From: JAUILH01 sp964230215
GTDB lineage: Bacteria; Bacteroidota; Bacteroidia; Flavobacteriales_D; JAUILH01
Direction of reading: 5' to 3'
DNA length: 64,000 bases
NCBI GenBank assembly: GCA_964230215.1
Contig: CAXRGQ010000007.1
Coordinates: forward strand, 744,001-808,000
A program made the position numbers and the translations under genes. Shown piece after piece: positions 33,638-43,900 of the stretch (position 1 is the first letter of the stretch; every line of letters starts with the position of its first letter). Below the pieces are notes generated by a model, which was not told the origin of the DNA, searched no databases, and saw nothing but the letters and a program-made list of their open reading frames with translations.

Positions 33638-35566
33638 CTACGCATCTACCCAATCACCATGTGACTTAATCAATTCAATTAGCGCATCAACGGCTTCACT
33701 TTCTTGGATGTTTCGCTGAACAACTTCCTTCTCCTTGTATAAGGTGATTTTTCCTGGGCCAGTCCCAACATAGCCGTAATCGGCATCTGCCATTTCTCCT
33801 GGACCATTAACTATGCAGCCCATGATGCCAATTTTTAGACCTTTAAGGTGATCTGTTTTTGCTCTAATCTTTGCCGTAGTTTCTTGCAAATCAAAGAGTG
33901 TTCTTCCGCATGAAGGACATGAAATATACTCCGTTTTTGAAATACGCGTTCTAGTGGCTTGTAGTATGCCAAATTGCGTTGCATTGATTAACTGGGTGGA
34001 TTGATGTTTGGCTATCAACCATACACCGTCTCCCATTCCATCTAGCAGTAATCCACCGAAATCCGTCCCTGCATATAACTGCACGGTGTCTCTGTCTGCT
34101 TGCGCTAGTTCACGTTTAAAGATTATTGGCACTTCTACCTCCGCCTGCATCAGTCGTATACAAGCTAAACGCATAGTTGGCATCCAATGACTTGCATCCG
34201 AACGCAATACAATTACAATGTTTGATCCTAGTTTGCTGTAATCGACACTTCCGTTAATTATTTCTTTGGCAGAGATGCTTACAAATAAAATAACGGGTTC
34301 TAAAGCTTGCGCTTTATCGATATCCTTGTAATCAAGAATAGGGTAATGTCGGTCTTTGTTTACGGATTTCTCGCGCCACGTATCAAATTCCTGAACGAGT
34401 CCTATGGTTCCTGGAATATCAAAATCGATAGTTTGATTCCCTAAGTACACATAATCAGCTGCTTGCTCTCCTAAATTCCACTTATCTAGCGGAACGGAAT
34501 AGTTATATCCAAAACCATAAAAATGAGAGGGCTTAATATTATCAACGTGGCTTAAGTCTGCAAATACAACGGGTACTTGACCATCACCCACGTTGGCTAC
34601 TTTAATTGTATTGCGCCTGGCATACGTATATGGAGAGTATGGAAGTTCCTCTATTTGTATTTCACTAGTTGCTTCACCCTCTCTGTTTGAATAGCGTTCT
34701 GCTAGTATTCTTGCTACCGGAATTTCATTTTCGGGCGCTTCTGTCAAAGAAACACGAATGGTATCTCCAAGACCATCTTCTAACAAAGTGCCAATGCCTA
34801 CAGCTGATTTTATCCTGCCATCCTCTCCTTCGCCGGCCTCAGTTACTCCAAGATGTAGAGGGTAATTCATCCCCAATTCCATCATTCTAGCAACCAATAA
34901 GCGATATGCCTGCACCATAACTTGGGGGTTAGATGCTTTCATTGAAATCACTAGCTCATGATAATCATTATCAGCACAAATGGTAATAAATTCCATAGCA
35001 GAGGCTACCATACCTTCAGGCGTGTCCCCATATCTGCTCAGAATTCTATCCGACAAAGACCCGTGGTTAGTGCCGATTCTCATTGCTGTGCCGTGTTCCT
35101 TACATAATAGCACTAAGGGCGTAAATCGTTTACGAATGCGGTCTAATTCTGCCTGATAACTCTCATCAGTATATTCAATTGTCTCGAATTTCTTTTTGTC
35201 CGCGTAATTCCCTGGATTGACTCGTACCTTTTCCACAATTTTAGCGGCTATTTCTGCCGCATTGGGGGTGAAATGTATATCCGCAACCAGAGGGGTTTCA
35301 TAACCAGCTTGCCGTATCTGCTCTCTGATGTTGGCTAGATTTTCTGCATCCTTTTTACTTGGTGCAGTAAGGCGCACAATCTCACATCCAGCCTCAATCA
35401 TTCGAATAGATTCGTCAACGGAGGCTTGCGTATCCATGGTGTCCGCAGTGGTCATGGATTGTAAACGAATTGGATTGTCTCCGCCTAGCTTGACAGATCC
35501 AATTGTTACCTCACGTGTTAAATAACGTTTGTAGTTAACAAGACTATTACAATACTGCTTACTCAT
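33638..35566 (-). CDS. ispG: 4-hydroxy-3-methylbut-2-enyl diphosphate synthase (IspG/GcpE), long form
   Basis: MEP-pathway [4Fe-4S] enzyme making HMBPP. 642 residues, the long three-domain type seen in Bacteroidota and plants, versus about 370 in E. coli. The N-terminal TIM barrel has LQSMTTADTMDTQASVDESI, AGCEIVRLTAP, VADIHFTPNAA and KVRVNPGNYAD. An inserted domain spans about 270-520. The C-terminal cluster domain has ISCPSCGRTLFDLQETTAKI and IGIMGCIVNGPGEMADADYG, giving the Cys ligands. A TATTTTTG element at 35579-35572 ends 5 bp before the ATG, so the mRNA may lack a leader. Supplies precursors for the carotenoid genes of this window. Confidence 0.96.
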   Translation of the reverse strand: MSKQYCNSLVNYKRYLTREVTIGSVKLGGDNPIRLQSMTTADTMDTQASVDESIRMIEAGCEIVRLTAPSKKDAENLANIREQIRQAGYETPLVADIHFTPNAAEIAAKIVEKVRVNPGNYADKKKFETIEYTDESYQAELDRIRKRFTPLVLLCKEHGTAMRIGTNHGSLSDRILSRYGDTPEGMVASAMEFITICADNDYHELVISMKASNPQVMVQAYRLLVARMMELGMNYPLHLGVTEAGEGEDGRIKSAVGIGTLLEDGLGDTIRVSLTEAPENEIPVARILAERYSNREGEATSEIQIEELPYSPYTYARRNTIKVANVGDGQVPVVFADLSHVDNIKPSHFYGFGYNYSVPLDKWNLGEQAADYVYLGNQTIDFDIPGTIGLVQEFDTWREKSVNKDRHYPILDYKDIDKAQALEPVILFVSISAKEIINGSVDYSKLGSNIVIVLRSDASHWMPTMRLACIRLMQAEVEVPIIFKRELAQADRDTVQLYAGTDFGGLLLDGMGDGVWLIAKHQSTQLINATQFGILQATRTRISKTEYISCPSCGRTLFDLQETTAKIRAKTDHLKGLKIGIMGCIVNGPGEMADADYGYVGTGPGKITLYKEKEVVQRNIQESEAVDALIELIKSHGDWVDA

Positions 35567-35571
35567 CGATA

Positions 35572-35579
35572 CAAAAATA
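35572..35579 (-). promoter_or_regulatory. TATTTTTG -7 element abutting the ispG start
   Basis: Exact TAnnTTTG on the minus strand, ending 5 bp before the ispG ATG at 35566. No TTG at 17-23 bp. Suggests a leaderless transcript. Confidence 0.4.
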
Positions 35580-35640
35580 CATAATGGCTTTTGACCATAC
35601 GTCTATAACAGCTAATATAATTACTTGTTCATATTAAACT

Positions 35641-35674
35641 AAAAAACCCTGCTTAACATAGTCAAGCAGGGTTT
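35641..35674 (-). terminator. Terminator of the secreted protein gene at 35697
   Basis: AAACCCTGCTT (35644-35654) pairs with AAGCAGGGTTT (35664-35674) around a 9-nt loop; the A run on the left gives a U tract on the minus strand. Confidence 0.88.
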
Positions 35675-35696
35675 AAACTATAAAGATTCTTTAATC

Positions 35697-36626
35697 TTAT
35701 TGATTGTTTACATGAACTTTAGTTCCAACTTTACCAAAGTTAGTATTCATAACAACAATGTAGTTTCCGGTTGCAATTGAACCTACGTCAAATGTGTATC
35801 TTCCACCACTAACATAAGGCGTGTGGTAAGGAGTAACTGATCTTCCGTTGATGTCTAATACTTCAATTCCATCGATTGCTACACCTTCTACGATACCTTC
35901 AATTACGATTTGGTTGTTAGCGTAGTAAGTTTTTACTTCACTAACACCTTGCTCAGGCGTAGATAATGAAATGTTGTCGATCATAACAGCCATTAGGTTG
36001 TCAATTTCAAGACCCCATCCGCTTGTTCCATCGTTATAAGGTAACCATGTAGTACCATCACTCCAAAGTTCCCATGCTAATGAGTTAGAACATGGATCTT
36101 CAGTCGTAATAATACCAACAGTATCAGTACCATCAACTGTAACAGATGCAAAGAATCCGTTAGAAGCTGATACAGATGGAGAAATTGGGAATGCTGTCCA
36201 TCCACCAGCAGCTGATGTATCAACAGCAGAAATGTTTACTGCTGAACTTGTACCAAGCACTGTCCCTGGAGTTCCACCACCATCTGCATAAATTTTTGCA
36301 TTGTAGTTAGTGTTTCCACCTTGATCGTTCTTAGCACCATATAACACGAGTACACCAGAGATGTCTCCGCCAACTGTTGGGAAATACTGTGCTTTCTCTA
36401 AATCTGAATAATTATTTGTTCCTGCAACATAGCCGCTACTAGAGCTATAGATTACGAAAGAACACGCTCCAGTTGCAATCGCAGGAGCAACAATAGTATC
36501 TTGTGATCTTTCACCAGTAAGAGTGGTCAAATCAACATCAACACGCTCGACATTGCTAATTTCTCTTTGAGCATTAACAGACCCAACTGTTAACATAGCT
36601 AGAGCTAAAAAGTAGATTTTTTTCAT
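35697..36626 (-). CDS. Secreted protein with T9SS-type C-terminal domain
   Basis: I start at ATG 36626 (309 residues) with the signal peptide MKKIYFLALAMLTVGSVNAQ; the frame is open to 36650. A TTG-N20-TAGCTTTG promoter lies just upstream, which supports this start. The body is Gly/Ser/Thr-rich with IYADGGGTPGTVLGTSS and VSASNGFFASVTVDGTDTVG stretches, typical of beta-sandwich domains in Bacteroidota surface proteins. The last 80 residues resemble a T9SS type A domain (IEVLDINGRSVTPYH, then IATGNYIVVMNTNFGKVGTK), though the leading YPNP is replaced. Function unknown; likely exported in quantity given the strong promoter and terminator. Confidence 0.75.
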   Translation of the reverse strand: MKKIYFLALAMLTVGSVNAQREISNVERVDVDLTTLTGERSQDTIVAPAIATGACSFVIYSSSSGYVAGTNNYSDLEKAQYFPTVGGDISGVLVLYGAKNDQGGNTNYNAKIYADGGGTPGTVLGTSSAVNISAVDTSAAGGWTAFPISPSVSASNGFFASVTVDGTDTVGIITTEDPCSNSLAWELWSDGTTWLPYNDGTSGWGLEIDNLMAVMIDNISLSTPEQGVSEVKTYYANNQIVIEGIVEGVAIDGIEVLDINGRSVTPYHTPYVSGGRYTFDVGSIATGNYIVVMNTNFGKVGTKVHVNNQ

Positions 36627-36649
36627 ATTTATTATTTTTTGATTTGTCA

Positions 36650-36680
36650 CAAAGCTACTGAATTTTTAAACCAACGTCAA
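36650..36680 (-). promoter_or_regulatory. Promoter of the secreted protein gene at 35697
   Basis: On the minus strand: TTG at 36680-36678, 20-bp spacer, TAGCTTTG at 36657-36650. Both elements match exactly; the leader to ATG 36626 is about 17 nt. Confidence 0.7.
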
Positions 36681-36702
36681 GCTAAGAATATGCTTGTTGT
36701 AA

Positions 36703-37371
36703 CTAATTGTTAAGCCAGTACGCGGCCTGGGTGAAATATTTAGCACTCGCATCAGACCACTTAGTGTATATTCTTGTAAAGCCGCCATCAAGCAAAATTT
36801 TATAGCTATCTGATTGATAACTGGCGACTATTACTTGACCAACGCTTCCCATAAATTGCGGCTTCATCTGATTTGTTAAGCCAATTGATGATACCGTAAA
36901 CCCTTCATAAATGTCTAAACTAGAGTCTTCATTAATATCGCATTGATCAGCAGGCACTCCATGATCATCTGCTATATAATTGCCTATAAATCCAGTGTTT
37001 CCAATAAGGTGTTGTGCTAGCAATTCCGCATCAACATCATACGGCTCATTGTCGGCAAGTAAGTATAAGCGTCCACCATAATTCATGTAGTCCTTAAAAT
37101 CTTGATAATAACTACTATCAATGTGCTGCTTAAGATCAGATATTATCCATATTTGGCTGTATGCATACTTCAGTCTAGCGAATTCGCTTTTCGCAGGCAT
37201 TGAGTCGAGATAATCAATCTCAAATCCGGCGCTTTGTAAAGTGGAGTCTAATTTTTCTGTTGTAAAGTGGTTAGACCGATAAAATTTTAAGCATAAAATT
37301 CTGCCCTCTATAAGCTGGGACATGCCTATATGACTCATGAACAGCGCGACAAATATCAATATATATTTCAT
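36703..37371 (-). CDS. Secreted protein of unknown function
   Basis: A 222-residue protein with signal peptide MKYILIFVALFMSHIGMSQ. I do not recognise it with confidence. The order GRILCLKFYRSNHFTTEKLD, FEIDYLDS, IWIISDLKQHID, then FKDYMNYGGRLYLLADNEPY and a C-terminal GFTRIYTKWSDASAKYFTQA suggests an alternating alpha/beta fold like the class I glutamine amidotransferase-like (ThuA/DUF4350) group, in which YxxxGGxLxLLxD follows a flexible helix. No catalytic Cys is placed as in amidotransferases. There is no sorting domain, so it is probably periplasmic. Confidence 0.55.
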   Translation of the reverse strand: MKYILIFVALFMSHIGMSQLIEGRILCLKFYRSNHFTTEKLDSTLQSAGFEIDYLDSMPAKSEFARLKYAYSQIWIISDLKQHIDSSYYQDFKDYMNYGGRLYLLADNEPYDVDAELLAQHLIGNTGFIGNYIADDHGVPADQCDINEDSSLDIYEGFTVSSIGLTNQMKPQFMGSVGQVIVASYQSDSYKILLDGGFTRIYTKWSDASAKYFTQAAYWLNN

Positions 37372-37410
37372 ACTGAATCATACAACATGCAAGCTCTTTC
37401 GTTCATTTAT

Positions 37411-37441
37411 TTGGATAAAAATAAATTTGACTATACATTTG
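37411..37441 (+). promoter_or_regulatory. Promoter of the riboswitch-hom transcript
   Basis: TTG at 37411-37413, 20-bp spacer, TACATTTG at 37434-37441; both elements exact. Transcription would start near 37447, about 22 nt before the riboswitch. Confidence 0.75.
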
Positions 37442-37468
37442 TTGCGTAAAGCCATCGGTTTTACAACT

Positions 37469-37572
37469 CTTTATAGAGATGAGGTGAGAGACAGGCTCTA
37501 TGACCCTCGGGCAACCAACAGTCCTGCTGGAAAGGTGCCAAATCCTGAATCGTTTTAGGACGATGAATATAA
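37469..37572 (+). ncRNA. SAM-I-type riboswitch upstream of homoserine dehydrogenase
   Basis: Core elements of the S-box are in order: AGAGATGAGGTGAGAGACAG, then GGCTCTATGACCC, CGGGCAACC, and AAGGTGCCAAATCC. P1 can form between TTTATA at 37469-37474 and TATAAA at 37567-37572; P4 between TCCT (37542-37545) and AGGA (37556-37559). GAG/CTC replaces the usual GGG/CCC in P3, a covarying change. No terminator hairpin is seen between it and the ATG at 37694, so control is probably at translation or through an unrecognised structure. The 322-bp gap 37372-37693 contains this element, its promoter and about 120 nt of leader. Confidence 0.85.
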
Positions 37573-37693
37573 ATTGAGTATTAATGAAAACAGTGAATTG
37601 TACATTTAGTATTTGGTGTAATCCGTAGATCGGTTTATACACTATTTATTCAGTAATCGGGCGCAGTGTGTATGTGCCAGAAATCAGCTAATT

Positions 37694-38917
37694 ATGGGAA
37701 AAACTAAGAAATTAGGTTTGTTTGGATACGGTTGTGTGGGTCAGGGCCTTCATGATGTATTGTTGGATAGTAAGGGGTTTAACTCAGATATCCATTCGAT
37801 TGTAGTTAAAGACAGAAACAAAAAAAGAAGATTATCTCCAGAAGTCTTTTCATATGACAAAGAAGACATATTAAACAATGAAGATATAGATCTGGTTGTA
37901 GAACTAATAGACAACGCTGAAGATGCGTATGACATTGTTACTAGCGCTCTTAGAAATGGAAAATCGGTGGTATCTGCAAACAAGAAATTAATTGCAGAGA
38001 ACTTTAAAGAACTTGTAGACCTGCAAAATGATTGCGGAAAAGCATTGCTGTATGAAGCTTCTGTTTGTGGTGGGATTCCGATAATCAGAAACTTAGAGGA
38101 GTATTATGATAATGAGTCACTAAAATCGGTCTCTGGCATCTTTAATGGCTCATCCAACTATATTTTAACAAAGGTTATAGATGAAGGCGCAAGTTATGAA
38201 GAAGCTTTAAAAGATGCACAAGACCTTGGTTTTGCTGAATCTGATCCTAGACTGGATGTTGGAGGCTTTGATACAAAATACAAACTTGTAATAGTAACAG
38301 GTCATGCCTATGGGGTTTTTGTGAAGCCAGACCAGGTGTTTAATTATGGTATCGAAAATCTATCACAATCTGCAATTGATTATGCCAGAGAAAATAATCT
38401 AAGTATTAAACTGGTCGCTCACGTGGAAAAACTGACTGATAAGACTATTTGTGCTTATGTATTACCAACGTTTGTTAACCAAGATGATTATTTATCGAAC
38501 ATTAAGAATGAATACAATGCCGTTGTAGTGGAAGCCGCATTCTCTGATAAGCAATTGTTTATTGGTAAAGGGGCTGGGGGTCATCCTACCGGCTCGGCGG
38601 TGTTGTCAGATATTTCAGCCAACGCGTATGATTATAAATACGAGTATAAAAAGGCTAATCAGGGGAATAAGTTTGTGCACACCAACAACATCTCGGTTGA
38701 GGTGTTTATTTCGTGTACGGACAAAAATCTCTTGGAGCGTATTGAAACTTTGAGTATTTCAGAGAAGGAAGATAACTACATTGTGGCTGACATAGCCTTA
38801 AGCGAATTGATTTCACTCAAGGATGAACTAGAATCGTCGGGTGCTATGATAATTAAAAGGGGTGAGCATAAATCCTTGCCAACTAGCTTGAAGAAAAGAG
38901 ATTTGGCGGCGGTGTAG
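37694..38917 (+). CDS. hom: Homoserine dehydrogenase
   Basis: Reduces aspartate semialdehyde to homoserine, the branch point to methionine and threonine. 407 residues. NAD(P)-binding motif LGLFGYGCVGQGLHDVL at the N-terminus; SANKKLIAENF; YEASVCGGIPIIRNLEEYYD; FNGSSNYILTKV; and LGFAESDPRLDVGGFDTKYK with the catalytic Asp/Lys block. The C-terminal 80 residues look like a weak ACT-type domain. The upstream SAM riboswitch implies feedback by S-adenosylmethionine. Monocistronic: promoter at 37411 and terminator at 38941. Confidence 0.94.
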   Translation: MGKTKKLGLFGYGCVGQGLHDVLLDSKGFNSDIHSIVVKDRNKKRRLSPEVFSYDKEDILNNEDIDLVVELIDNAEDAYDIVTSALRNGKSVVSANKKLIAENFKELVDLQNDCGKALLYEASVCGGIPIIRNLEEYYDNESLKSVSGIFNGSSNYILTKVIDEGASYEEALKDAQDLGFAESDPRLDVGGFDTKYKLVIVTGHAYGVFVKPDQVFNYGIENLSQSAIDYARENNLSIKLVAHVEKLTDKTICAYVLPTFVNQDDYLSNIKNEYNAVVVEAAFSDKQLFIGKGAGGHPTGSAVLSDISANAYDYKYEYKKANQGNKFVHTNNISVEVFISCTDKNLLERIETLSISEKEDNYIVADIALSELISLKDELESSGAMIIKRGEHKSLPTSLKKRDLAAV

Positions 38918-38940
38918 TTATGTACAAAGCGAGCTAAACA

Positions 38941-38974
38941 AAAAAGCCAACTATCAAGGATAGTTGGCTTTTTT
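38941..38974. terminator. Terminator between hom and the substrate-binding lipoprotein gene
   Basis: AAAAAGCCAACTATC (38941-38955), loop AAG, GATAGTTGGCTTTTTT (38959-38974). Symmetric enough to work on both strands; it lies between two convergent genes. Confidence 0.93.
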
Positions 38975-38991
38975 AATGGTCAATATGTTTC

Positions 38992-40758
38992 CTATTCTTC
39001 TTCGTTAAGGAACACTCTTGTAAAGTCTCTGTATTCCATTCCGTTTATAGGGAAGTTTTTAACTTTTCTAGACATTAGTCTTTCATAGCTATCATAATAG
39101 ATTGGCATTACCACAGCATCATCAATAAGAATCTGATCTGCTTTTGCGAATAAGGCCATTCTTTCTGCATCATCCAGAGTCTTAACAGCTTCATCATAAA
39201 GTCTGTCAAACTCAGGGTTGCTATAACGGTAAGCATTATAGAATGTGCTTTCGCTTGGATCATCTGGTATATGCTTACTGTGGAATAAGTTTAAGTAGTT
39301 CTCCGGACTTGGATAATCTGCTACCCATGCCGTTCTCCACAATGCCGAATTTCCAGATTCGAACTTACGTCTAAGTTGATTAAGCGTCATTTGCTTAGGC
39401 TCAATAGTTACACCTAAGTTTTCAAATAGTTGATTCTGGATAGCCGTTGCCAACATCATGTTAACGTTACCGTCATTATTGATGTGTAGTTCGATAGTTG
39501 GGAAACCTTCACCATTAGGATAACCGGCCTCAGCCAATAATTTTCTTGCTTCTTCTGGATTGTGTTCAAACCCTTTTATGTTTTCTTGAGGATAGCCATC
39601 AATTGCTGGAACAATACCATAATCTGCTGGCGTTCCTTCACCATATAGTGTGCTTCTAACAAGCTCCTCTCTATCAATTGCCATGTTGAACGCTTTTCTA
39701 ACACGGATATCCTTAAATACTTCATGTGTATTTAAGAAACCATAGAACTGAATAGAAAGTGCATCTGCGCTTTGTAGGTACTGCTGAGCATTGTCCTGAG
39801 CGTCATTTAAATCTTGTAATACGTTGTTTAGCTCATCGATTGGAATTTTCCAAACCATGTCTAACTCTCCTTTGTTAAACGCTTGGAATTCCGTCTTCTT
39901 CTCAGACATGAAAGTAAACTTCAGGATTTCAAGATATGGAAGTTTATTACCATGCTCATCTTTATCCCAGTAGTTTTCGTTTCTCTGAAGGTAAACCGAC
40001 TTACTTAAATCAACGTTCTTTTTCATGAAAGGACCTGTTCCAACTGGATTGTCTCTCATATCCTCGCCATAATGTTCAACAGCCTCTTTAGGGAAAACCC
40101 AACCAGCAGGTGTAGACATAATTCCATTGAATCCAGCAAACGCTGTTTCAAGTGTAATCTCTAGTGTGTAATCGTCAATAACTTTTACACCTTCTACGCC
40201 GCCTTCCATTGGCGAACCAGACTCGAATGAATCATAATAAGCTTGCGCTCCTTTAATCTTAGAAATAACTAGACCACCTAAATCGTTCTTTTTCGTTTTC
40301 GTTTCCGTATAAGGCGTACACAATTGATCTAGGCAATACTTAACATCATTAGCGGTCATTTCTCTACCTTTTCCACCACTGAAGCATGGATCATCGTGAA
40401 ACTTAACACCCTTTCTTAGGTGGTATGTGAACACAGTACCATCATCATTTACTTCATAAGTTTCGGCTAAACATGGTTCAACCTTTAAAGTTGCCTGATT
40501 TAGTTTAACCAGACCTTCATATACTTGGTTTGCAATGTTGTGACCTGTAAGCTCACCTACTCCGTGTGGGAATAGTGTGGTCGGCTTACTAACCTGGTTC
40601 ATCTTGAAGATTCCACCGCTATAAATGTCCACTTTACGGCCTTTCTCATCAACAGCCTGTCCTTTGGCTTTTTCTTGCTCAGCAACATCCTTCTTACCGC
40701 CTCCGCAGGCACTAAGTACTAGCGATAAACCAATCGCAAATACAACAGCAATTCTCAT
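38992..40758 (-). CDS. Peptide ABC transporter substrate-binding lipoprotein (SBP_bac_5)
   Basis: A 588-residue DppA/OppA-type solute-binding protein. Signal peptide with lipobox LSAC (Cys18). Family 5 features: YSGGIFKMNQVSKPTTLFPH at the start, the LAETYEVNDDGTVFTYHLRK block, then VKFHDDPCFSGGKGREMTAN and DVKYCLDQ, later FKDIRVRKAFNMAIDREELV and YSNPEFDRLYDEAV. No permease or ATPase genes are adjacent, so it works with a transporter encoded elsewhere or is a stand-alone binding protein. Own promoter at 40832-40800. Confidence 0.9.
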   Translation of the reverse strand: MRIAVVFAIGLSLVLSACGGGKKDVAEQEKAKGQAVDEKGRKVDIYSGGIFKMNQVSKPTTLFPHGVGELTGHNIANQVYEGLVKLNQATLKVEPCLAETYEVNDDGTVFTYHLRKGVKFHDDPCFSGGKGREMTANDVKYCLDQLCTPYTETKTKKNDLGGLVISKIKGAQAYYDSFESGSPMEGGVEGVKVIDDYTLEITLETAFAGFNGIMSTPAGWVFPKEAVEHYGEDMRDNPVGTGPFMKKNVDLSKSVYLQRNENYWDKDEHGNKLPYLEILKFTFMSEKKTEFQAFNKGELDMVWKIPIDELNNVLQDLNDAQDNAQQYLQSADALSIQFYGFLNTHEVFKDIRVRKAFNMAIDREELVRSTLYGEGTPADYGIVPAIDGYPQENIKGFEHNPEEARKLLAEAGYPNGEGFPTIELHINNDGNVNMMLATAIQNQLFENLGVTIEPKQMTLNQLRRKFESGNSALWRTAWVADYPSPENYLNLFHSKHIPDDPSESTFYNAYRYSNPEFDRLYDEAVKTLDDAERMALFAKADQILIDDAVVMPIYYDSYERLMSRKVKNFPINGMEYRDFTRVFLNEEE

Positions 40759-40799
40759 ACGCTCAATAATTTCTTTAAACTAACACTCGTTAAGGACAA

Positions 40800-40832
40800 C
40801 AAATATAAGAATATATCCAACATTTTAAACAA
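40800..40832 (-). promoter_or_regulatory. Promoter of the substrate-binding lipoprotein gene
   Basis: On the minus strand: TTG at 40832-40830, 22-bp spacer, TATATTTG at 40807-40800; leader about 35 nt to ATG 40758. Confidence 0.65.
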
Positions 40833-40956
40833 AATCCACAAGCTATACACAAGGATATTGATTAATTTTCGTTTTCAATTGGCTGCTTTGTTAATGATGA
40901 CCAAGTTTTTACGGTCAAAAACTCAGATATAACGCACAGATATTAGGTGCTAAACT

Positions 40957-43900
40957 ATGCAATTCGTTTCCTATCGACATATAGTTTTATTGTTCTTGAT
41001 AATCAACGGATTATCATCTTCACTTATTGCACAAACAAATGTGATCTGTGATAGTATTTTCTTATCGACAAATGAGCTGATATTGGATTCGGCATATATT
41101 GCTGAAAGTTCAATAAACATAAACGGACTTAGCAGTGAAGATTTTGAATATGATGTAAGCACAAAATCTATTCGATTACTGGATGTTAAAAAATCGGGAG
41201 TGTATATGCTTTGTTATCGCACTTTCCCTGAAGTCTTCGGCACAACATACCAAGCTTTAGATACTAGTGTGATTAATTTCAAACAAGACCCCAAACAAAC
41301 ATCACCCTTCAAATTAACGGACTCATATAACTATAATGACTTGTTTGGGTCCTCATTGAATAAGTCGGGCAGCATTAGCCGTGGGATAAATGTTGGTAAT
41401 AATCAGAACTTATCAGTGAACTCAAATCTTAACCTACAACTGTCAGGGCAATTGGCGCCAGAAATTCAGGTAACCGCCTCTGTTACGGATGATAATATAC
41501 CTATTCAGCCTCAAGGGAACACCCAGCAGCTTCAAGATTTTGATCAAGTCTATATTCGAGTATTTAATGAGGAAAAATGGTCTTTAACGGCTGGAGATTT
41601 TTGGTTGTATAAGCCAAAAGGATACTTTATGACCTATAAAAAGAGAGCTCAAGGCGGCACATTTTCTGGTTTATTGACGAGTAATGAAGTCAAAAAAGAT
41701 GAGTTGTCAGTGGAAGCCAGCGCGGCATTGTCAAAAGGGAAGTTTGCAAGAAATCAGATCCAAGGGGTTGAAGGAAATCAAGGACCGTATCGATTGAGTG
41801 GCGCAAATAATGAGCCTTTTATTATTGTTTTATCGGGTACAGAAAGGGTCTACATAGATGGGCAGTTACTAACTAGAGGTCAGAACAATGACTATGTTAT
41901 AGATTACAACACGGCTGAGGTAAGTTTTACACCCAAAAACCTTATCACGAAAGATAGGAGAATTGTCATCGAGTTTCAGTATACAGACCAGAATTACGCA
42001 AGAAGCCTGTTTCAGTCTCATATCAATTATGCACGAAAAAAAGGACATGTGTTTTTAAATGTATACTCAGAACAAGACGCAAGAAATCAACCGCTCCAGC
42101 TTCAGTTGAATGATGTTCAACGACAAGTCTTGAGCTTTGCAGGAGACAACCCAAGTGCAGCCTTCGCGAGCAGTATTGATACAGCTGTGTATGCGGAAAA
42201 TAGAATTCTTTATCGGCAGGTTGATACGGTGACAGGTAGTGGCAACTATACTATACTTGTGTATGAACCACAACCGGACACCAATCTTTACAAAGCCACG
42301 TTTTCAAACCTAGGGCAGGGAAAGGGTAATTACGTGCTGAATGAGATTACAGCAATTGGGCGCACATATCGATGGGTAGAGCCAATAGGGGGAGTACCCC
42401 AGGGTACACATGAGCCAGTAATTGAATTAGCTGCTCCAAGTATGCAGCAAATGATAAGTGCTGGCGGAGAAATAATAATCAATGAAAATAACACTCTCAA
42501 TGCAGAAGGCGTCTTTTCAAATTATGATAAAAACACCTTCTCCAGCTTAGATAGCAGGGATAATCAGGGGTTTGGAGGAAAACTCAACTGGCGAATAAAT
42601 AAGGAGCTTAGCGATAAAGCTAGAATTGAATCTAATATTGGGGCTGAGTTTGTACATGAAAACTTTCAACGAATTGAGCGATTTAGAGCGGTAGAGTTCG
42701 AAAGAAACTGGAATGTTCTTCAGTTACAGGATAAAGGGCATCAATTGTTAGGGAATGCTAATTTTCTCTACAAACGGAAAGGATTAGGTGGGATATCGTA
42801 TGGGCTGAACACCTTTCAGCAATTCGGAGATTACGAGGGCTTGAGAAACCATCTCACCTTTGATTTAGGAAAACAATCATGGAAAACAAGAGCCAATGCT
42901 AGTTACTTGAGGTCACAAGGAAGACAAAACAGCAGTTTTTTAAGACATAAGGCTTATCTGAGTAAGACATTTGGAAAGGTAGCTATTGAGTACAATGATG
43001 AGCATGAATTAAATAGCCTTAGAGATACCGCCCTTATCAGCGCCTATCAGTTTTATGATTATCAGCTTAGTTTAAAAACGGTTGATTCAAGTAAGAATAT
43101 ATACGCCATATATTTTAGACAACGCCATGAAAAGCGACCAGATAGCAGTGAGGTCTTGAGAAACGCATCACTTGCGAATCATTTTGGATTTGACATGCAG
43201 TTTCTGAAAAATAGAAACAATCAGCTTAAATTAAACTTAGCGTATAGAAATCTCAATATTATAGATACGAACCTATTAAATCTTCAAGGTGATAACACCG
43301 TTGTTGGGCGATTGGAGCACAAAGGAAGGTGGTTAAAAGGAGCCATTATAACATCCACATACTACGAGCTAGGGTCTGGATTAGAACTAAAAAGAGAGTT
43401 TTTATATATAGAGGTGCAAGCAGGTCAGGGTGTGTATACATGGATAGATTACAATGAAGATGGTGTAAAAGACCTTAATGAGTTCGAAATAGCCGCATTT
43501 TCCGATCAAGCCAATTATGTGCGGGTCTTTGCACCGACGAATGAATATGTTAAAACGTTTACCAATCAGTTTTCGCAGTCATTATTTCTAAAACCTGGCA
43601 ATGTATGGCGCAGCGAAAAAGGGATAAAGGGATTTATTGCGCGTCTGTCAAACCAATTAGTATACAGGGCCGATAGAAAAACCAATACATCCAATCCGGA
43701 AGAATTTTTAAACCCGCTTATTACAGAAATTGCAGACACGTCTCTTATCAGCCTAAGTAACACAATAAGAAATACCTTCTTTTTTAATAGGACGAATCAG
43801 AAATTTGGCATGGATTACACCTTCCAAAACAACAGCTCAAAAACCCTTTTAACATCTGGGTTTGACAGTAGAAATTTATCATCACATTTGGCGCGTTTAA

